37,191 nucleotides of DNA. Source: Falsirhodobacter xinxiangensis. GTDB taxonomy: Bacteria > Pseudomonadota > Alphaproteobacteria > Rhodobacterales > Rhodobacteraceae. The DNA is taken from positions 363,919 to 401,109 of the forward strand of contig NZ_SMYN01000002.1 of the NCBI RefSeq assembly GCF_004959935.1, in the 5' to 3' direction. The position numbers were made by a program, and so were the translations under genes. This document shows, piece by piece, positions 37,158-37,191 of the stretch. The number at the start of each line of letters is the position of its first letter. Within the stretch, counting starts at the first letter, position 1. The notes under the pieces are model-generated. The model made no database searches. It was given only the letters and a program-made list of their open reading frames with translations, and was not told the DNA's origin.

Positions 37158-37191
37158 AACGACGCTTCGGATGCTTTCACCCTTGTGCATC

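Overview
The window looks like part of a high-GC alphaproteobacterial chromosome, most likely a Paracoccus-like member of the Rhodobacterales. The evidence is dense, overlapping, GC-rich genes, a fused pntA, and methylotrophy gene families typical of that group. Species assignment is inference. No rRNA, tRNA, CRISPR array, insertion sequence or phage gene was seen.

Left part (1-12.7 kb), mixed genes: a very large secreted RTX-type calcium-binding protein is read on the minus strand and runs off the left edge. Its visible distal part is built from almost identical 363-bp tandem repeats. It is followed by a minus-strand argE-like peptidase gene, the pntAB transhydrogenase operon, kynureninase (plus), a glutathionyl-hydroquinone-reductase-like GST with a VOC-family gene (minus), a transglycosylase-like lipoprotein (plus) and ndk (minus).

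Middle (12.7-20.8 kb): a minus-strand ABC importer of the sulfonate/taurine/nitrate type (ATPase, binding protein, permease) diverges from a tightly overlapping plus-strand operon of MoxR ATPase, DUF58 protein, a small one-helix protein, two von Willebrand A proteins, a MxaK-like protein and a BatD-like protein. This matches the mxaR-S-(A)-C-L-K accessory set of methanol dehydrogenase clusters and the related Bat operons.

Right part (20.8-37.2 kb), regulation and lanthanide-type methanol oxidation: a minus-strand regulatory operon holds a NarL-type regulator, a FIST sensor, a cytoplasmic hybrid histidine kinase, a membrane histidine kinase, an OmpR-type regulator and two small exported proteins. 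Upstream lies a seven-gene minus-strand operon: binding protein, YVTN propeller, two small exported proteins, ABC ATPase, ABC-2 permease and another exported protein. From recalled knowledge, its order matches the lut/ped operons tied to lanthanide uptake. A divergent mxaD-like gene plus a second propeller gene follow. The end of the window carries xoxJ, a cytochrome cL-like xoxG, xoxF (a PQQ methanol dehydrogenase with the Asp-x-Asp lanthanide signature) and a class I cytochrome c.

Taken together, the right 22 kb looks like a lanthanide-dependent methanol oxidation island: dehydrogenase and electron acceptors, maturation chaperones, metal uptake and two-component control. No mxaF/mxaI, lanmodulin or TonB receptor lies in the window. 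Three of the four convergent gene pairs end on a shared CTAG, so their stop codons overlap on opposite strands.
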